In this document: in pieces, positions 12,901-36,054 of the stretch
Numbering within the stretch: position 1 is the first letter of the stretch
Layout: the number at the start of each line of letters is the position of its first letter
DNA from: Membranipora membranacea
Lineage: Eukaryota; Bryozoa; Gymnolaemata; Cheilostomatida; Membraniporidae
NCBI GenBank assembly: GCA_914767715.1
Contig: OU612070.1
Location: forward strand, 19,270,025-19,334,024
Reading direction: 5' to 3'
DNA length: 64,000 bases
Notes under the pieces: generated by a model
Databases searched by the model: none
Told to the model about the DNA's origin: nothing
Seen by the model: the letters and a program-made list of their open reading frames with translations, nothing else
Made by a program: the position numbers and the translations under genes

Positions 12901-13034
12901 CCCAGCCTGATGGCCAGTATCAGCAAAACCAAGAACAGAATAGAATTCAAAATTTAAAGATCAAATAAGCTACAAGTACGTTATTACAGCATAGATTACA
13001 ACTAGAGCACATAAGTTACAACAGTACTTACCAT
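3951..13034 (-). CDS. Divergent alpha-tubulin, 11 coding exons, complete
   Basis: GTP-binding subunit of the microtubule alpha/beta heterodimer. Coding exons in transcript order: 13034-13032, 12631-12535, 12070-11951, 11414-11266, 10945-10793, 8363-8193, 7595-7527, 6186-5996, 5386-5298, 4815-4644, 4107-3951. All junctions are GT-AG and stay in frame, giving 456 residues (family about 451). Exon 1 codes only the initiator Met. Visible motifs: GQAGCQIGN (10-18), the nucleotide-binding GGGTGSG (140-146), [10 protein letters not shown], the catalytic-loop Glu in NVDLIEF (E252, equivalent to E254), [14 protein letters not shown] and ALEKDYEEV. Oddities: the start is MPEC rather than MREC; the luminal loop is two residues shorter and position 40 is Asp, so the acetylated Lys40 is lost; the tail is acidic but ends PGPEE with no terminal Tyr. 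A TATA-like sequence lies about 90 bp upstream, near 13123. It is probably a specialised paralogue. Confidence 0.96.
6253..6760. mobile_element. Non-autonomous DNA transposon with about 120-bp inverted ends (TA target)
   Basis: About 120 bp at 6253-6370 (beginning GACAGTTTTCTGAGCTC) recur, inverted, at 6640-6760, ending GAGCTCAGAAAACTGTC. Both ends abut TA (6251-6252 and 6761-6762). The middle of about 270 bp shows no coding potential. Long inverted ends with a TA duplication fit a Tc1/mariner-type MITE. It sits in the alpha-tubulin intron between exons 7 and 8. Confidence 0.75.
6781..7020 (+). mobile_element. Probable tRNA-derived SINE
   Basis: A tRNA-like head carries a recognisable A box (TAGCTCAGTTGG, 6789-6800) and B box (GGATTCAAATCC, 6842-6853) at normal spacing for internal RNA polymerase III promoters. 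About 170 bp of unrelated body follow. The would-be acceptor stem does not pair, so this is not an intact tRNA. It lies in the alpha-tubulin intron, directly beside the inverted-repeat element at 6253-6760. The 3' boundary is uncertain. Confidence 0.5.
7362..7440 (+). repeat. tRNA-like relic (second SINE or tRNA pseudogene)
   Basis: A GCTCAGCTGGTTAGAGG stretch resembles an A box, and a degenerate GGCTCAACCAC about 45 bases downstream resembles a B box. Stem pairing is poor. It is best read as a decayed tRNA-derived repeat in the tubulin intron between exons 7 and 6, not a functional tRNA. Confidence 0.35.
7834..8185. mobile_element. Foldback MITE ending 7 bp from the alpha-tubulin exon 6 donor
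   Basis: The left end begins CATAGACTTAATATACTCAT; the right end is its diverged inverse, closing ATGAGTATAATAAGTTTATG. Beyond the tips, a GGAATCAGGTTTTTGG block (left) matches its inverse CCAAAAACCTGATTCC (right), so the arms are about 80-100 bp. The right tip ends at 8185, and tubulin exon 6 ends at 8193 with its donor GT at 8192-8191. The same terminal motif occurs alone as short palindromes at 11664-11691 and 12255-12280. Confidence 0.65.
9353..9447 (+). promoter_or_regulatory. Putative promoter and 5' UTR exon of the nested peptide gene
   Basis: A TATATAA box near 9353 stands about 30 bp before a likely start site. Upstream, 9170-9300 contains several ATTGG/CCAAT motifs in both orientations. 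A candidate 5' UTR exon ends at TCTCAG followed by GTAAAT at about 9446-9448, which could splice to the acceptor at 9673-9674 just before the peptide ATG. Inferred from sequence motifs only. Confidence 0.4.
9676..9873 (+). CDS. Small secreted cysteine-containing peptide, nested in a tubulin intron
   Basis: This encodes 65 residues on the plus strand, inside the alpha-tubulin intron between exons 5 and 6 and opposite to tubulin. I start at 9676 because a good acceptor (TTCTTTGTAG, ending 9674) stands one base before this ATG. An upstream in-frame ATG at 9646 would fall in the intron. Residues 1-19 form a signal peptide ([18 protein letters not shown]). The mature part has four cysteines (31, 53, 62, 63), a CPPGYFKF segment, a PPPW turn and a YCCKH end, consistent with two disulfides. 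AATAAA at about 10195-10200 could end a 3' UTR of about 320 bp. I recognise no family, so function is unknown. It could be a chance frame, but signal peptide, acceptor, TATA box and poly(A) signal agree. Confidence 0.5.
   Translation: MRLPAILLSTVVCLCLMAKEVIMTRQPFYVCPPGYFKFETTETGSDPPPWLICTKPGTYSYCCKH
11664..11691. repeat. Short palindrome of the CATAGACTTAAT family
   Basis: A 12-bp arm CATAGACTTAAT, a 4-base loop (GGTT) and the exact inverse arm. It lies in the tubulin intron between exons 4 and 3. The arm equals the outer tip of the MITE at 7834-8185, so it looks like an element reduced to its two ends. Confidence 0.7.
12255..12280. repeat. Perfect 26-bp palindrome of the CATAGACTTAAT family
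   Basis: A perfect 13-bp arm palindrome (CATAGACTTAATA and its inverse) with no loop. It lies in the tubulin intron between exons 3 and 2 and has the same terminal motif as 7834-8185 and 11664-11691. Confidence 0.75.
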
Positions 13035-14228
13035 AGTGCCACAGAGCAGAGTCGAAAGAAGTGAAACGAAATAATCGAAACAAGCTGACACACACTCAAC
13101 AGTTCTTTCACCCCAAAAAAATATAAATCAAGATGACACTTGGACCTACACAATAAATGCTGATGTCACATAAATATAGAGGAAATCACTAGAGTTATGA
13201 AGACTATTACTATCAACCTAATTTTTTTCAATTATTATCGCAAATTAATTCATCTTTGGATGTTTTCACTTTTAACAGCTTTTGAGAAATCAAATTCATA
13301 AAGGAATACAATCGCACCAATGCTGCACGCAAACAGGCCGGGGAAGCGAGAACGCATATGGTAGACAAATCGTACTTATTTTCTTCTCAGCATTGTAGGT
13401 TTACCACCATCATATTGCCATATAATACAGACATGATAATTATTATGTCCTCTAAGGGAAGGATCATTTGCTTGAGTATTGATTCCTTTTTTTGTAATGT
13501 GTCAAATTTTGGGTGGCTTTCCTTGAGCTTGAAATGTGATGACGGAATTTACAATTCTTTGTTGGTTATTTGCCTCTTTATGCGGCCACAAGATATTCAA
13601 ATTCATTGTTTTCTGAAATAAATTGCAAAACTTATATATCAAGGATTCTTTTTATTATTTACACGCATATCATGGTGGTATAATAAATACAAATTAAACC
13701 CTCCACAGTTCTTCGATATTTGAAGTATCAGATTCTGCTTGCAGAGTATGATTTTCCTATCCTGTGGCACATCTCACTGTAAATATATAAATATATACAC
13801 ATGTCAGCTATAATAGAATTCTAACACCAAAATAACCACGCCTTTCTTTGTAAGATCAGATGCATAAATAACAATGCAAGGAAAAGCTCACTATATTATT
13901 AGGCTACAAATCAATGTTTTCAATTAGGAGTTATCCTCTAAGGGGCGGCAAACTCCAAAGGCAGATAACAGTTTGATGTCACACTAGGGAGTTTGGGACA
14001 AACACTCCAGGTCATAAACACATCTTAATTATTGATGGTACAAAATATCGTAGCCAACAAACAACACAAGTCTCATTTGGCTGTAGCTGGCAGTTTGCAA
14101 GCGGTGAGAGCAGTGTGGAGGGGGTGCAGCAATTCCTATATGTAAAAGAGATGATCCCCTATGAATACTGCTTCGTTTTCACTCACCTATGATATATATA
14201 GAAAACAGATAACCAACAATGTGGATGT
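13035..14228. other. Intergenic region between alpha-tubulin and COX7C
   Basis: Holds the alpha-tubulin promoter and 5' UTR at its left end (TATA-like sequence near 13123 on the minus strand) and the COX7C 3' flank at its right end. A minus-strand AATAAA-like sequence near 13650 is a possible alternative COX7C end. The frame at 13358-13621 has no recognisable product. Confidence 0.45.
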
Positions 14229-15009
14229 TTATTGTTTCTTCAGTTGATGTCTTGTGGCGAGGAAAGGGACAGCCATACCACTTCCGAAGAAAAGAATAGC
14301 CTTAACATACAGTCCTGGTCGGCTTCCAATCTTGAATGGTAAATTCTGTGAATAGAAACAAGTAATACAGCTAATTCTCAGATAAAGACAATGACATGAT
14401 CAACAACAGCTTATCCCGTGGCATAAAACCAAATTTCTATCTTCGAGTGATATTCTGTCTTTTTAATCTCCCTTTTCTTAATGTCAATGAATAAAGGCTT
14501 TAGGCCACTTCCATACAACCCAAAAACCAATCAGTCTGGGGGGTCTTTCAATTAGAAAGAGTGATCCTTTACTAAAGCAAGTTATCACTATCATATCGCT
14601 CAAAATTATCACTCACTTGGTCTTTCAATTAGAGAAAATCGCTCCCAAATCACTCACTCAGAATGTATATAGTTCCATCAAGTGACTGAGCAATCTGAAA
14701 GCGAGACCCCTAGCAGGTATCGCTCACTGAGTGAGTGAGTGATAACATTGTGATTTCGGCTGTTTCTAATTGAAAGACCCCCCAGGTAACTTGATATCGT
14801 AGACCAATATGATAATTCTGACGTAAAAATCACATCTACTAAAATCTCCTTTCATGTCCAGCTTTTGGTGAAAGTAGGAAGCCAACTGATATGATTAATG
14901 CTCGAGGTAAGCTTACCGATCCTGGGATACCCTCCTGCTGCCAACCTCCTCTTCTTGTTACCGTGGTAGAGAACTGTCGCGCAGCGGTGATTGCGCTTCT
15001 GGAAAGCAT
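14229..15009 (-). CDS. COX7C: Cytochrome c oxidase subunit 7C, two coding exons
   Basis: Nuclear-encoded small subunit of respiratory complex IV in the mitochondrial inner membrane. Exon 1 (15009-14917, 31 codons) joins in phase 0 to exon 2 (14345-14229, 38 codons plus stop), giving 69 residues against about 63 in mammals. Residues 1-20 are an Arg/Ser/Thr-rich mitochondrial presequence (MLSRSAITAARQFSTT...RR). The mature part has the family's NLPF motif right after the splice junction, one transmembrane helix (about 43-60, KAILFFGSGMAVPFLATR) and the RHQL tail. The donor GTAAGC and acceptor TTCACAG are good. The TAA stop lies inside a CAATAAAC sequence, so an AATAAA overlaps the stop. A GTAAGC donor near 15650 and an acceptor near 15033 suggest a 5' UTR intron. 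The gene is divergent from the Gq gene. Confidence 0.9.
14536..14785. mobile_element. 250-bp MITE in the COX7C intron (CTGGGGGGTCTTTC family)
   Basis: Perfect 23-bp terminal inverted repeats begin CTGGGGGGTCTTTCAATTAG and end with the exact inverse, closing GACCCCCCAG. The interior carries repeated CACTCA/GTGAGTGA motifs and a second GGTCTTTCAATTAG. A homologous but decayed copy is at 35653-35898. No reading frame. I saw no clear target duplication. Confidence 0.8.
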
Positions 15010-15120
15010 TCTGTAGTTCGTAGATAATAGCTAAAAAGGAGATTTTACTTCAATATTCAGGACATTACATACACATAGTAACAAGAAGATATGTATATAT
15101 TATTTATATATCCATCAAAA

Positions 15121-15262
15121 ATCAAGTAGAGTGACTGTCTGTATGTAGGTTTGTTTGTTATAAGTCTTATAATAAACAAACCTACATACAGACAGTCACT
15201 CTACTTGATTTAATATACATACAAACCTACATATACAGACAGTCACTCACTCTACTTGATTT
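15121..15262. repeat. 44-bp arm inverted repeat plus a third partial direct copy
   Basis: Arm 15121-15164 (starting ATCAAGTAGAGTGACTGTCT) is followed after one base by its inverse at 15166-15209, with a single mismatch. A further copy of the second arm follows at about 15219-15262, extended by an extra CACT. The sequence could form a nearly perfect 44-bp hairpin. It lies upstream of COX7C exon 1, possibly in its 5' UTR intron. Confidence 0.85.
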
Positions 15263-17252
15263 AATATAGGCTACTAACAAATAAGATAAGTAGGTAGGCC
15301 TAGCTAGTAGTTGGAGCCTTCTTAGCAACAGCATTATCACATTAGCACTTTATTCTCCTAGCTTATAGCTGTCACCGTCCTTTTTTGGGAATAGGTAGGA
15401 GTCAAGTGACTGAGTAACTAACCTAACTTAATATTACTAATTAGGAGTCAGTCTGCTGAGTCAGTGAGTAGAGTAGGTAGAACTAAGTGAGTGAGCCCAG
15501 CAAAATTTCAATTTTGACTCTCCTAGTACTTCGAAATTTTTTTTGGCCACTTGAAGGAATATATAAGCTAGTTGATGGGTTGATAGATATTAACACAATC
15601 TAGGTGAAGGCATTTAGTATGGCAGATAAGATATAGAAAGCAATGCTTACCTTTTAAGTACTCAGAAAATTTATGCAAGAAGAGAGTGTGAAAAACTGTA
15701 GCCTGCAGAACCACCCCACCGGATAGTTCGATTTCACAGATCGATGATTCCTAATCATAAAATCTGGTACGATAGCCTCAACAGAGCTAAAACATGAGAT
15801 CAGACTAAGGAAGTAGCTAGTGACCTCTTGCGGATGCAAAAGGAGAAATTCTCATATTTTCAGGAATGATGACCTGAAAATTACAACCGGCCTGCTTGTG
15901 GACTTACTGAACACCATTTTTTTGCTACTTGAACTGAGAGATCAACAGCATTGTGAATTAGTTATCACATATGTAAGTAGGAGGATCTGGTGCATAGCTT
16001 GAGAGAGGTCATCCAATCTCTTTGATTGATTATTTAATTTTGTGAATCCAATCTTCTCTCTCTGACTAAATAATTAATATAGCTAAAACATCTCAAAGTT
16101 GATGAATGTATGTAAGAAAGTTTTATACAGCAACAGCAGCCATATATCTATGAATGAAGTTCTGCCTTACCTACATTTGTTTGAAAAGAAGGATTGGAAT
16201 TTATATTGCAATAATTAATATAGATCAAGATGATCTCAAGTCTGGTTAGATAGATTGGATGATCCTGGTGGTTTGGGTATTCTCTGTTTGGTCTGGTTGG
16301 GTAATATCGTTTTTTATTTCAACAATGAGACTCCCTTTTTGGGCCACTGTTTGTTGGCTGATATGTCTATGAATGAGACTCAAAAAGCAGGTTGTGTACT
16401 GCAGTGTTTAGGCATCGACTCGAGCATAATCACACACAGCTGATGTAAAAAAATAGGATGATGCTGATCCGGCTTTCGCTTTTCTTTTGCGACTGAAAAT
16501 TGCTAAATCAGCTATGAAGTTCTGCTCTGAGAGAGAGTTCACTTTTAGAGTCAGTTTATCACTTAGTCATGCCGTAATACATGAATGAGCACAATTTTAT
16601 CATACTTTGACCAGGCCCATACCTATGCTGCTTTGTGCAGCCGTCATTGTCTTAGTGGCCATTAAAAAGAGAGTGCATTCTGATCGTGACAAAGCAAGAT
16701 TTTGTGCAATTATGAAATGTCATGACACACACAAATCATCTGTTATATTAGAGAAACATTTCAGCGCAGATCATTGTTGAAACCATTCTTAGTGGTTGTG
16801 GCAGTAGCCTAGAAAATAAAAGAGCGACAACACTCCGGTATCAGGGAAGGGCAGTTGTTGGGGACACTGTCTATCATTTGTAACATAATATGTAAGGGGA
16901 GGAGATGGCTTCGTGATCTTGATTGGAGATAAAAGTTTGTGACAATTGGTGTTGCATTATCCTGAACACACCAACCTTGTGATAATTGCTAGTCCTGGGC
17001 TCTGCCATTCTCTTGACTTAAGATTCTTACCCACTGTTTTTCTATTCTCATTTTAGATCACCCTCCTATGGCGTAGGCTTCATGGTTACACACCAATCTT
17101 GACAGTCTAGTGTAACAGAAGGCCAGAGCCTTCCCGGTGCCAGTGGCAGTTCTTGTGTGGCTAACATAAGCCATACTTTATATAATTGATAGGACAAGCT
17201 GATTTACATGCCTGAATTTGTGTGTTGACCTTCACTACAGACTACTGCTGCC
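15263..17252. other. Divergent intergenic region between COX7C and the Gq gene
   Basis: About 2 kb without a recognisable coding exon. It should contain both promoters and any 5' UTR exons. A CACTACAG acceptor-like sequence at about 17233-17240, 12 bp before the Gq ATG, hints at a 5' UTR intron in that gene. The frames at 15820-16002 and 16255-16443 show no motif. Confidence 0.4.
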
Positions 17253-31140
<13,888 letters not shown>

Positions 31141-32190
31141 GGAGCTGCTGCCTTCGACTCCGGCTCCAACTGACGGATGAATATACCTCGCCACTCAACG
31201 GCTATCACTCAACAAAGCTGCTTCATATAAAGAATAACTAACTATCCTTCTCCTTTCTCGTGAAAGGCTTTCTTCTCGTTAATATCACCGTCTTCTTCAG
31301 CGCAGACATTTTTATGACTTTAACAGCCTTTTGCACACACTCAAGGTGAAAGACCTACCGCTGATGGTGTGTCTATGTGTGGAAAGGCCTCTGCACCGCT
31401 CAGAGGTAATTGAACGGCGTCGAATAAGTTTGGTATGATTTTGAAAATAAAGAGTCATCTCCTCTGTTTTGTGCCAAGGGGAGAAAACTTCAACATTGAT
31501 AATGGTCGGAAATTAGAAAGTGTGCGAACGGCAACAAAATGTTGATGAGTCTTTCAATTTGACAGCCTAATTAGTCACACCTTGCAGCCTTTGTCTCCCC
31601 TGTTTTGATGTAACGCTGATTAAATTCTCTAACCGCCAGGCACATTATATCATAGATATGCTCATCACAATATTTTTTGCAGTCTTAGGACTATGATTCG
31701 TTGTTCTGTTTTTGAAACAGCACCCAAGTTTATGTATACACAGTGTGGCGGTACTGAAGAAATTTCATATACTAGTACTAGGATACTAGCAATTGTTTAA
31801 TGATGATGACTTTCGGCAGCCATTTGCACGCCGCCACATTTTCAGCAGCGATTTTGTGTTACTTGTTTTATATTAATGTTTACATGATGAATATGTGTAA
31901 TGAAGGATATTGTTAATACTGATACTGAAAGTCGATATGTAGTTTTTATAGGTCAATAGTTTTTTTTTATTTGTACTCCTTCTCCTCCTTTAAGATGTGG
32001 AAACGACAGGCAAGTTTGCATGCTTTTGTCTGAATTACCACCCTGGCTTCCCTCTCGTGTTTTTCTTCTTATTTGATAAACTCGTTTCCTTTTTTTCTGT
32101 ATCTTATACTTTTTATTACTTGTAAGAGGTGTTGTGACACTTGACGCTATTGGCTTACTGATATGATGCCGATATCTGCCGAAAAATAAA
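31141..32190 (+). other. 3' UTR of the Gq gene with two poly(A) signals
   Basis: Follows the TGA at 31138-31140. AATAAA hexamers at 31446-31451 and 32185-32190 give short (about 0.3 kb) and long (about 1.05 kb) 3' UTR options. The ends are inferred from the hexamers alone. Confidence 0.55.
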
Positions 32191-33639
32191 ATATATTATA
32201 CGTGTAACTCATTCGAATTGACATTGACAAAGATATCATGAGATTCATGGTCGTTTTGAAAATTGGGGATTCGGATCATTGCATTGTGGTTATGAGATTG
32301 AAATGACACTTTTTTTTCTGGCAAGATGAATGATATTTTTGGCAGTTGTCCCGTCACGTGTATGCCTTTGGCCTAACATTTTTCGATCAAGTTCATTTGA
32401 GTGATGTCTTTTGGTCACCTAGTCAGTTTTGTCATCATTTATTACAATAAATTGATATTTCATATTAATTAAAATGCCACAATCGGTTATGCCACCATGA
32501 TGGCCAAGCTTCGTAACTGCCCACCACCTTGTTGCCTCACCTTCACCACCGAACTACACGCCTGGCCTTCACGACCAACCTGTATTACACTGATCATGTA
32601 TATCTGTTGCATGTATAACTCTGATCTGATCAATAGAGTGTATAAATTGACTTAACTTGGCTTACCAATCCAATATTCAGAAAATATCTGTTCATAAAAT
32701 GACAGGATGTGAATAGTCAGGAAGACATAATTAGAACTTCTTCAAATTAAAATTAGCCAAGAGTTGCGCTCTCATAACTCATGAAATGACAATTCTCCTT
32801 TTACCAAAATTGAAACAATTTCAACTGTTCTGCCAGTTGATCACAATATTTATCATTGACTGCATCTATGTTCTGGCGGTCAGGGTGGGGCATAACATTT
32901 TTGTTTTACTTGATACTGCGGTATCAGCCGAGACAAGAGCCTGCTATAATTCATCAACAGTCTTATCATGAAAAGGAGAACTTTATGCACTGTGATTGTT
33001 GTGCGCATCACACAACAAGAAGCCATAAATCAAGCTCTCTGATAAAAATTTGTACAGTTGAAAATGTCTAAGAATTGAACGAAATTCAAATGTGCAGAGA
33101 AGAACGATTGGGCCGTTTTGTCTATGGCTCCTGCCCAGAAGATGAGAGAGGACTGCAATGAGGAAACTGGACAGAAACAACTCATCCAGTAAAAGGTGAG
33201 CAAACAACCCTCAGGGCGTTATTACATGTTGTCCTGCGGCATACGTCACGAACATATGAAATCCGGAGTTAAGTCATTGCTGACTAAAAACAGGTTGAAC
33301 CACAAATACTTAACAAGGATCGGTCAGGACTTGTTGTGCATTCATATATATCAGCAACTGACAGGGAAGATTTTTCGACGCCTATCTACATGCTAATTTT
33401 TTTAAATACAACCAATAAATACTTGATAGTGGGCTGAGTTTTATACTGAACACTGAGAATATTGTTGGCAAAGAGAAGCCAGGAAGAGAATTTTGATCAT
33501 CAAACAGTTGTCATTTTTGAAAATTACCAGACCTATTCGAGAGAAGCGTCATATAACCTCCATAGAACGCTGCTTTATGTACCATCTCAGCACGATTCAT
33601 GGTCATATTATGTCTAAAACAAGCATGTAAATCATCAAT
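32191..33639. other. Gene-poor region
   Basis: No exon with both splice sites or a recognisable product on either strand. The open frames here are short and lack motifs. Confidence 0.4.
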
Positions 33640-33644
33640 CATGT

Positions 33645-33900
33645 TATTAAGCTAGCAGGTAGACTGGGGGACTGTACCTTTGATGATTTTGACACTATAT
33701 ATGATCGGTGCATGAAATCACGCTGCCTCCGTATGTTTGCAACGAGAACTGACAAACCCCTCTTCACGTTAGACCGCCTACCATCAGGTCGATACAGAAC
33801 ATTGCAAACCAACTGGAGTGAGCCTTCGTAGCAACTGCTACCAAGCAAAGGCTATTAAGTTTATGATCTCTGTGATCGATACGAGTAATATTATTTTTTA
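33645..33900 (+). pseudogene. LINE (non-LTR retrotransposon) ORF2 C-terminal fragment
   Basis: The plus-strand translation runs from about 33652 with LASRLGDCTFDDFD...IYDRCMKSRCLRMF and reaches RLPSGRYRTLQTNW before a stop. This spacing of a conserved basic helix and a PSGRYR box matches the end of CR1/Jockey-type LINE proteins. The LINE fragment at 59345-60680 has the same PSGRYR. Upstream reverse-transcriptase parts are absent, so this is a 5'-truncated copy with internal stops. Confidence 0.4.
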
Positions 33901-34658
33901 TATTTTTTTATTTATATCTATGTAACATCAGCAATTTTGCATTGACTCAACTTTTAGCTCTGTCGAAACACCATATTTCTCTTTTCAGAGACTGTAATAA
34001 AAGATTTTTCTATAACTATGAAAGCATATTACTGAAGAGTTCTTCTCTCTTGTTTTCATCCCTCTGTTCATAATTAGATTATCCACCCCTTGGCATGAAA
34101 TAAGAATTCTAAAATAATTGCCTCATAGAGGAGCTGCTGCATTGGTACACCAGCTCAACACTAGACTAGATGAATTTAGCTGCAATCCAAGAAGCAAATG
34201 CTGTGAAGTTTTGAGAAAGCTATGGTTGTAACATCACTAGCTGCAGTTCATAATATAATTTGGGAAGGAGAAGAAGAGTTACTCAAGACAATAGAGCTAG
34301 GGAACAGAAGAATGCATTGAAGTGGTAAGAGTATCTCAACTCCACTAAACTAGTAGTACAGTACTACACTACTACTAGAATTGGTCCTGGAATTTAGTTG
34401 CGCTACTACTACTTAGAAGTAAGTTAGTAGTAGCTTCAATTCATTCAGGTTATAAACTACTATCTAAAGCATGTATTGACTGACATGCATGCTTTGTCAA
34501 GACAGGCTTGCTACTTCTATCCCTCCTACTACCTTACCTACCATCTATCTGAAGTACTACTTCTGCTACTACTACTTGATATTGTTGTTCATCACTCAAG
34601 AAAACCACTCTTGACCTTTGATACTCCATTCCTTTGTGACTCGCCAGTCACCTAGGCA

Positions 34659-34982
34659 CATTACAAAATAAAGTACAGTTGTGAAATACCCTTGACAGTG
34701 GTTCCTACATATCGTAGCAGCAGGTGGATTGTGTATACCCACAAATGAGTGTAGCAAAAATAGAGAGCTGAGCCTAGCATACACGCGCCCCAGCATGCAA
34801 TCACATGAATCCAGCATGCATTCAGACAAGCACACTTTGCCTGCCATTGTACTCCTTTGTTCACCAAACAAAAGGCCTTTTGTTACACAACTCTCATAGG
34901 TGCATTGGGGCATGTCTCCCTGACATCGGCCCCCAGGGCCTATCCAACATACTACAGCATAGGTGTACTTTATTTTGTAATG
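34659..34982. mobile_element. 324-bp MITE with 19-bp perfect inverted ends
   Basis: Left end CATTACAAAATAAAGTACA; right end is its exact inverse, TGTACTTTATTTTGTAATG. No coding content can be supported, although chance frames cross it. No obvious target duplication. Superfamily unassigned. Confidence 0.7.
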
Positions 34983-35652
34983 ATACATATATTATGGACA
35001 ATGTTTCCTAGTCTGTCAAGACATGCCAGATGTCCTTAGGCTTATGCCAACAGAGAAGAGCTTCTGACCTTTGGCTTGCAAGCATATTCATAAATAATGG
35101 TAAATGATTTACCTATGTATCCTAACAAAATTGTATTGCTACTGAGGAGTAGTCCTATCATAAGGTTTGTTGTCATGTTGTTGTACATGTACTTTGTACA
35201 TGTATCTTGGAGTTGTCTTCTCTGTTCATACTACTAAGGAGTTACGACCCTACCCTGACCTATATATTACAGAGACTGACTTGACCGCGACCTTAAATAG
35301 ACTACACACATCGACACTTGTCTACTGACTTTCATGGTGAGTGGACTGCTCTATATCTTGCCATCCTGATATGAACCCAACTTCGTCACAGCAACTTGCC
35401 TTATATGTCCCTTTTGTTCTTATCATCCAATTTCCTCTTCTTCAGAGTGATTTTGTGCAAGGTTCTTGGTCAGACGGTATTCAAGACTCTCTGGCTCCTT
35501 GCTCAGTGCGAAATGTGGGTAAAGCTCTAACAATTAGAATGATGAGCCATCAAGGTAAGGTACATTCATGTAGAATAAAGGAGAAGGGTCTTTCAATCAG
35601 AAATGCCAAAATTGCTAGGTGATCTTGCACTCATTGATTGAATTATATGAAT

Positions 35653-35898
35653 CCGGGGGATTCTTTTGATTAGAAGAATAGCGATGCTTTACTTAGGTAA
35701 GTTATCATTATCACATTCACACGGTATTTTCAATCGCTTGGTCTTTCAATTAGGCAAAATAGTTGCCAAATTGATCACTCAGAAGGGATCTGGTACCATG
35801 AATGACTGATCGATTTGATAGCGAGAGCCTAGCAGGTATTGTTAACTCACTAAGTAAGGGATCAGATTGCGATTTAGGCTATTTCTAATTGAGCCAGC
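35653..35898. mobile_element. Decayed second copy of the CTGGGGGGTCTTTC MITE
   Basis: Homologous along its length to 14536-14785. Shared blocks include AAGTTATCA, TTGGTCTTTCAATTAG, ATCACTCAGAA, GAGCCTAGCAGGTAT, GATTTAGGCT-like sequence and TATTTCTAATTGA. A further pair of related ends (GGGTCTTTCAATCAGAAA at 35586 and TTCTAATTGAAAGAGTC near 36032-36049) flanks it, suggesting a nested or composite insertion that reaches the edge of the satellite. Confidence 0.65.
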
Positions 35899-36054
35899 TG
35901 AATGAACGGTTTGAGAATGAATTAGGCTAATTGAGAAACCTGTAAGTTTAAGAGTGACTGATCATTTGAGAAAGATAAATGGGCCATTATTTTCAGCGAA
36001 GGTACAGTGACAATTTTACGAAAAAGCATCGCTCATTCTAATTGAAAGAGTCAC

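Noticed and set aside
33530-33650. Minus-strand open stretch (MIDDLHACFRHNMTMNRAEM)
   Set aside because: Open for about 40 codons, but too short and without splice sites or a known motif to call a gene.
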